Of a stretch of DNA of 9,011 nt, positions 6,041-9,011 are shown piece by piece. The notes beneath the pieces were generated by a model, which saw only the letters and a program-made list of their open reading frames with translations, searched no databases and was not told the origin of the DNA. The stretch is from an uncultured Collinsella sp. (lineage in GTDB: Bacteria > Actinomycetota > Coriobacteriia > Coriobacteriales > Coriobacteriaceae). The DNA lies in NCBI GenBank assembly GCA_934643435.1, contig CAKUCJ010000039.1:1-9011 (forward strand). The letters are read 5' to 3'. A program made the translations under genes and the position numbers. Position 1 is the first letter of the stretch, and the number at the start of each line of letters is the position of its first letter.

Positions 6041-6171
6041 GAAGGCCGTACGGGCTAACCCCTGAAAACGTCCTCGACCAATGAAACGCCCCCGTTCTGC
6101 TCCTTCGGAGCTACGAACGGGGGCGTTTCTGGTCTGCGGATTGTTTTCAGGGGTTACCCTGTGCGGCCTTC
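6041..6171 (+). repeat. Palindromic element C with the pta terminator inside
   Basis: Outer arms 6041-6069 and 6143-6171 (29 nt each) differ at 3 positions, of which two are G-U wobbles in plus-strand RNA, so 28 of 29 pairs can form in the pta transcript. Inside, a perfect 15 bp stem GAAACGCCCCCGTTC/GAACGGGGGCGTTTC (6083-6097 and 6115-6129) has its own small hairpin (GCTCC/GGAGC, 6099-6111) and a short T tract, and probably terminates pta. Between arms and stem, GTCCT (6070-6074) and TGCGGA (6135-6140) recall the core boxes of elements A and B, weakly. Architecture is the same nested type. Confidence 0.7.
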
Positions 6172-6320
6172 TACTATCACGTGGCATTCAGGGAATCTGG
6201 GGTGGACGGCGGCTTGGCTACGAGCTGGGGCAGAGAATCTGAATGATCGGGTGCCGTTGCTGGGAGCGCAGGCGTTACTGGTGATGGTCACTTTGGGACT
6301 GGTATTTCCGCTTGTTAGTA
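6172..6320. other. Gene-free stretch between palindrome C and ackA terminator
   Basis: No gene, RNA or repeat is supported in these 149 bases. A GTG-started plus-strand frame from 6161 crosses it with a hydrophobic stretch, but it has no RBS, begins inside palindrome C and runs into the antisense of ackA. It may be decayed DNA. Confidence 0.5.
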
Positions 6321-6355
6321 AAAAGGCCTCCGGAGCCGTTGCTCTGGAGGCCTTT
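6320..6355 (-). terminator. Terminator of the downstream ackA copy
   Basis: A 15 bp stem (6322-6336 with 6341-6355, one wobble or mismatch, loop CGTT) is followed on the minus strand by TTTTT (6324-6320). It starts 23 bp beyond the ackA stop. The plus-strand side also ends in TTTCTCTC, so it may stop read-through from pta as well. Confidence 0.88.
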
Positions 6356-6377
6356 CTCTCAATTGCAGACGAATGCG

Positions 6378-7556
6378 TTAGTTGTTACCGGTCAGGCGCT
6401 CGACGTCGTGGGCGATCATGTATTCCTCGTCGGTGGGGATAACCATGACCGTGACGGTGGAGCCGGCGGCACTGATGACCTGCGGGCCGTTGCCCACGGC
6501 CTCGCGGTTCTTGTTGTTGTCGATGCGCACGCCTAGCCACTCAAAGCAATCGCAGAAGGCCTTGCGGATCGACCAGTCGTTCTCGCCGATGCCGGCGGTA
6601 AAGGTGATGGTGTCCACGCCCGCCATGGAGGCGATCATGGAGCCGGCCTGCTGCATAGCCTTGTAGGCGAACATGTCGAAGGCGAGCAGGCAGCGCTCGT
6701 CGCCCTCGGAGGCGCGCGTACGGATGTCGCGGGCGTCGTTGGAGATACCCGAGATGGCAAGCAGGCCAGACTGCTTGTTCATCATGTCGTCGACTTCCTG
6801 GTAGCTGTAGCCGCCCTCGCGCTGCAGGTAGCACACGGTGGCCGGGTCGATGGAACCGCAACGGGTACCCATCATCAGGCCGTCGAGCGGCGTGAGGCCC
6901 ATCGTGGTATCGCGGCACACACCGTCCTCGATAGCGGCGAGCGAAGCGCCGTTGCCCAGATGGCACGAAAGCAGACGGTGGCAGCGATTACCCAAGATCT
7001 CCTTGGCCATCATCCACTCGTAACGGTGGCTCGTGCCGTGGGCGCCGTACTTGCGCACGTGATACTTGTCGCACACGTCCTTGGGCAGGGCGTAGGTGTA
7101 GGCGACCTCGGGCATCGTCATATGGAACGACGTATCGAAGACGGCCACGTTGGGCAGCTCCGGATATTTCTCACGGCAATACTCAATCGCTGCGGCCTCA
7201 CCGTAGTTGTGCAGCGGGGCAAGCGGCGCCACCTCAAGGATCTTGGCCATGACCTCATCGTCGACGACCGCGGAATCATCGAAGTACCAGCCGCCCTGAA
7301 CGATACGGTGGCCGATGCCATCGATCGTAAAGTCGGTCTTCTCGAGCTCCTCGAGCACGCGCGCAATGGCGCAGCGATGATCAGGGAAGGGAATCTCCTC
7401 GGTCTGCTTGGAGCCACTGTTCTCGGAGTGGCCAAAGATGCCCATCTCCGAGCCGATACGCTCGCAGTTACCCTTGGCGAAAACCTCGCGGGTATCGGTG
7501 TCCAAAAGCTGATATTTAAGGCTCGAGCTGCCGGCGTTGACAACAAGTACGTTCAT
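6378..7556 (-). CDS. ackA: Acetate kinase, canonical-motif copy
   Basis: The 392-residue cytosolic kinase transfers phosphate from acetyl phosphate to ADP, giving acetate and ATP. All family landmarks are present: VNAGSSSLKY (6-15), GIGHRIVQGG (80-89) with the substrate-binding Arg84, PLHN (114-117), DTSFHMTMP (141-149) with catalytic Asp141, GAHGTSHRY (171-179) with His173, CHLGNGAS (198-205), MGTRCGSIDP (229-238) with Arg232, the SNDARD nucleotide loop (272-277), TAGIGEN (320-326) and IPTDEE (373-378). One oddity, shared with its paralogue, is Gln87 where HGG-type enzymes have His (HRVVHGG). AAGGAG (minus, 7566-7561) lies 4 nt before the ATG. It is the second of two tandem ackA genes, roughly 60% identical by eye, and has its own terminator at 6320-6355. 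Confidence 0.96.
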   Translation of the reverse strand: MNVLVVNAGSSSLKYQLLDTDTREVFAKGNCERIGSEMGIFGHSENSGSKQTEEIPFPDHRCAIARVLEELEKTDFTIDGIGHRIVQGGWYFDDSAVVDDEVMAKILEVAPLAPLHNYGEAAAIEYCREKYPELPNVAVFDTSFHMTMPEVAYTYALPKDVCDKYHVRKYGAHGTSHRYEWMMAKEILGNRCHRLLSCHLGNGASLAAIEDGVCRDTTMGLTPLDGLMMGTRCGSIDPATVCYLQREGGYSYQEVDDMMNKQSGLLAISGISNDARDIRTRASEGDERCLLAFDMFAYKAMQQAGSMIASMAGVDTITFTAGIGENDWSIRKAFCDCFEWLGVRIDNNKNREAVGNGPQVISAAGSTVTVMVIPTDEEYMIAHDVERLTGNN

Positions 7557-7669
7557 GAGACTCCTTCGTGATTACAGTACGGTCGGCAAACCCATAAGGC
7601 GGCCGTATCCTTAATAAGAAGTTATCAGAGTTCAATAATTATCTATTAAACTCTTCGCTCAAAGCGCAT
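7557..7669 (-). promoter_or_regulatory. Upstream region of the downstream ackA
   Basis: After the terminator of the other ackA copy, this A/T-rich segment contains several possible -10 sequences (around 7619-7650) but no clear -35/-10 pair. The word CTCTGATAA (minus strand, 7630-7622) is repeated in the glf/pta divergent region at 4889-4881. The RBS is AAGGAG at 7566-7561. An own promoter is likely because a good terminator separates the two ackA genes. Confidence 0.4.
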
Positions 7670-7707
7670 AAAAGGGGGCTGAACGGCACAAGGCCATCCA
7701 GTCCCCT
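7670..7707 (-). terminator. Terminator of the upstream ackA copy
   Basis: On the minus strand a stem of about 14-15 positions (7707-7693 with 7687-7673, one A-C mismatch and two G-U wobbles) is followed by TTTT (7673-7670). It starts 14 bp past the ackA stop and lies between the two acetate kinase genes, so they are probably not one simple operon. Confidence 0.8.
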
Positions 7708-7720
7708 CCCCTCGCATCAA

Positions 7721-8899
7721 TTACTTGCCGTTGACGATGCGCTCGACGTCGGAAGCGATCATAAACTCCTCGTCCGTGGGGATGACGAAGATCTTGACCT
7801 TGGAATCCTTGGCGGACAGGCACCAGGCACCATCGCCACGCAGAGCGTTGCGAGCGTGATCCATCTTGACGCCCATAAAGGCCAAACGGTCGGCCACACC
7901 GGCGCGGACAGCCGGAGCGTGCTCGCCAATGCCGGCGGTAAAGACGAGCGTGTCCATGCCGCACATGGAGGTTGCCATCTCGGCGGCCTTGGCGGCAATC
8001 TTGTAGACGAACATATCGAAGGCGAGCTGAGCCTCAGGATCGCCAGCAGCGGCGAGCTCCTCGACGTTGCGGCAGTCGTTGGTCTTGCCACCGGTCACAG
8101 CCATGAGGCCGGACTTCTTGTTCATCATCTCGTCAACCTCGTCGAAGGTGTAGCCGCCCTCGCGCTGCAGGTAGCACACGGTAGCCGGGTCGATGGAGCC
8201 GCAACGGGTACCCATCATGACGCCGTCGAGCGGCGTCAAGCCCATGGTGGTGTCCATGCACTTGCCGTCCTCGATAGCGCACAGGGAAGCGCCGGAGCCG
8301 ATGTGGCACACGACGACCTTGCGGGCCTCGCCGTTGGTCATCTCGGCAACCTTCTTGGAGATGTAGCGGTAGCTGGTGCCGTGGGCGCCGTACTTACGGA
8401 TGTGCAGTTTGTCGCAGACGTCCTTGGGCAGGGCGTAGGTCTTGGCGACCTCGGGCATGTTGAAGTGGAAAGCGGTGTCGTAGACCGTGACGTTGGGCAG
8501 GTCGGGATACTGCTCCAGGCAGAACTCGATAACGTTGGCCTCGGGGTTGTTGTGCAGCGGAGCGAGCGGAGCGACCTCGCGAATCTTGGCGAGAACGTCC
8601 TCGTCAACGAGGGAGGAATCGCCAAAGTACCAACCGCCCTGAACGATGCGGTGGCCAATGCCCTCGATCTTGACGCCGTTGGCCTCGAGGTCCTTCAGGA
8701 CGACCTCGATGGCGACCTTGTGGTCGGGGAACTCGATGTTCTCGGTCACCTTCTTGGAGCCGTTGGCAGCGTGGGTGAAGGTACCGCCGGTAAAGCAGAC
8801 GCGCTCGCAGGAGCCCTTTGCGGACACCTTGTGGGACTTGGTATCGATGACCTGATACTTAAGGGTCGAAGATCCTGCGTTGACGACCAGAACGTTCAT
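7721..8899 (-). CDS. ackA: Acetate kinase paralogue with altered active-site loops
   Basis: Also 392 residues, this paralogue keeps VNAGSSTLKY (6-15), Arg84 in GIGHRIVQGG, DTAFH with catalytic Asp141, the catalytic His173, Arg232 in MGTRCGSIDP, and IPTDEE, so it should be an active ASKHA-fold carboxylate kinase. It departs from near-invariant family positions: HGTSY (Tyr177) instead of HGTSH, CHIGSGAS (Ser202) instead of CHLGNGAS, GGKTNDCRN instead of SGxSNDxRD, and TAGIGEH instead of TAGIGEN. Its downstream tandem copy has the canonical residues. It may favour a different acyl chain, direction or phosphoryl donor, or simply be relaxed; acetate kinase remains the default call. The start has AGGGAG (minus, 8909-8904) 4 nt before the ATG. 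Codon use is highly biased, suggesting strong expression. Terminator at 7670-7707. Confidence 0.93.
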   Translation of the reverse strand: MNVLVVNAGSSTLKYQVIDTKSHKVSAKGSCERVCFTGGTFTHAANGSKKVTENIEFPDHKVAIEVVLKDLEANGVKIEGIGHRIVQGGWYFGDSSLVDEDVLAKIREVAPLAPLHNNPEANVIEFCLEQYPDLPNVTVYDTAFHFNMPEVAKTYALPKDVCDKLHIRKYGAHGTSYRYISKKVAEMTNGEARKVVVCHIGSGASLCAIEDGKCMDTTMGLTPLDGVMMGTRCGSIDPATVCYLQREGGYTFDEVDEMMNKKSGLMAVTGGKTNDCRNVEELAAAGDPEAQLAFDMFVYKIAAKAAEMATSMCGMDTLVFTAGIGEHAPAVRAGVADRLAFMGVKMDHARNALRGDGAWCLSAKDSKVKIFVIPTDEEFMIASDVERIVNGK

Positions 8900-9011
8900 G
8901 TGTCTCCCTACTAACAGGCGGTGTGGCGCCGCCAGGTTACATACGCTTCAATAATAAACCCAAACGCCCTCGCGCTCGGGTTTATTGCGTTGATATATAA
9001 GTTATCGATGC
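8900..9011 (-). promoter_or_regulatory. Leader of the upstream ackA with hairpins
   Basis: On the minus strand AATAAACCC pairs with GGGTTTATT (plus coordinates 8986-8978 and 8961-8953), around a 16-nt G/C-rich loop, and nearer the gene GGCGG/CCGCC (8920-8936) forms a second small hairpin before AGGGAG at 8909-8904. A TATATA-like stretch (8992-8999) could be a -10. The larger hairpin could be the ackA leader or the terminator of a minus-strand gene beyond the window edge. Confidence 0.4.

Noticed and set aside
5057..6187. Long open frame (376 codons) on the minus strand opposite pta
   Set aside because: It lies wholly antisense to a complete, motif-rich pta, has a low-complexity Gly/Asp/Leu-rich product and no RBS; such frames arise from C-ending codon bias in high-GC genes.
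6161..6442. Possible small membrane protein (93 codons, GTG start)
   Set aside because: It starts inside palindrome C, has no RBS, and half of it is antisense to ackA and its terminator.
7856..8914. Long plus-strand frame (352 codons) opposite ackA
   Set aside because: It is an antisense shadow of the acetate kinase reading frame, Val/Gly/Asp-rich, without family motifs or RBS.
8900..9011. Separate small gene upstream of ackA
   Set aside because: No frame with an RBS or sensible length; the stretch is better explained as leader or terminator hairpins.

Overview
The window looks like chromosomal DNA of a high-GC, acetate-forming gut actinobacterium. The protein flavours and gene set fit the class Coriobacteriia, and Collinsella is my best guess; this is inference from sequence character, not a database match. 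All seven gene calls that can be placed in a family are ordinary chromosomal functions. No phage, insertion-sequence transposase, CRISPR array, rRNA or tRNA is visible.

Layout. 1-1121 (+): a DJ-1/PfpI-family protein and a Maf nucleotide pyrophosphatase, overlapping by 4 bp (translational coupling). 1223-2224 (+): a P1 (DmpA-type) self-cleaving N-terminal-nucleophile hydrolase with its own ribosome-binding site. 2225-2585: a gene-poor convergent gap holding two long palindromic elements (A, 2239-2359, and B, 2455-2563) and, between them, what looks like the 3' tail of a lost glycosyltransferase. 2586-4812 (-): UDP-galactopyranose mutase (glf) followed, with an 8 bp overlap, by a family-2 glycosyltransferase; together they suggest galactofuranose synthesis and transfer into a cell-surface glycan. 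4813-5044: a divergent promoter region with leader hairpins. 5045-6025 (+): phosphate acetyltransferase (pta). 6026-6377: a convergent gap with a third long nested palindrome (C, 6041-6171) and the terminator of the next gene. 6378-8899 (-): two tandem acetate kinase genes of identical length (392 codons), each with its own terminator and RBS. 8900-9011: leader of the upstream acetate kinase.

How the genes work together. Pta converts acetyl-CoA to acetyl phosphate and AckA converts that to acetate plus ATP. Here pta and the two ackA genes face each other instead of forming a pta-ackA operon, so the stoichiometry must be set by separate promoters. The second ackA copy (7721-8899) keeps the catalytic Asp, Arg and His but has changed several otherwise conserved active-site-loop residues, so the paralogues may differ in substrate, direction or nucleotide preference.

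Most noteworthy is non-coding. Elements A and B lie in opposite orientation and share a conserved core (ACAGTCCTG, a variable 9 bp hairpin, then GTGCGGAACTCG), but are enclosed by outer arms of 21-27 bp that differ in sequence while keeping their pairing. That pattern of conserved core, covarying arms and variable central hairpin points to a family of structured intergenic repeats. Element C has the same nested architecture and possibly a degenerate version of the core. I do not recognise this family.
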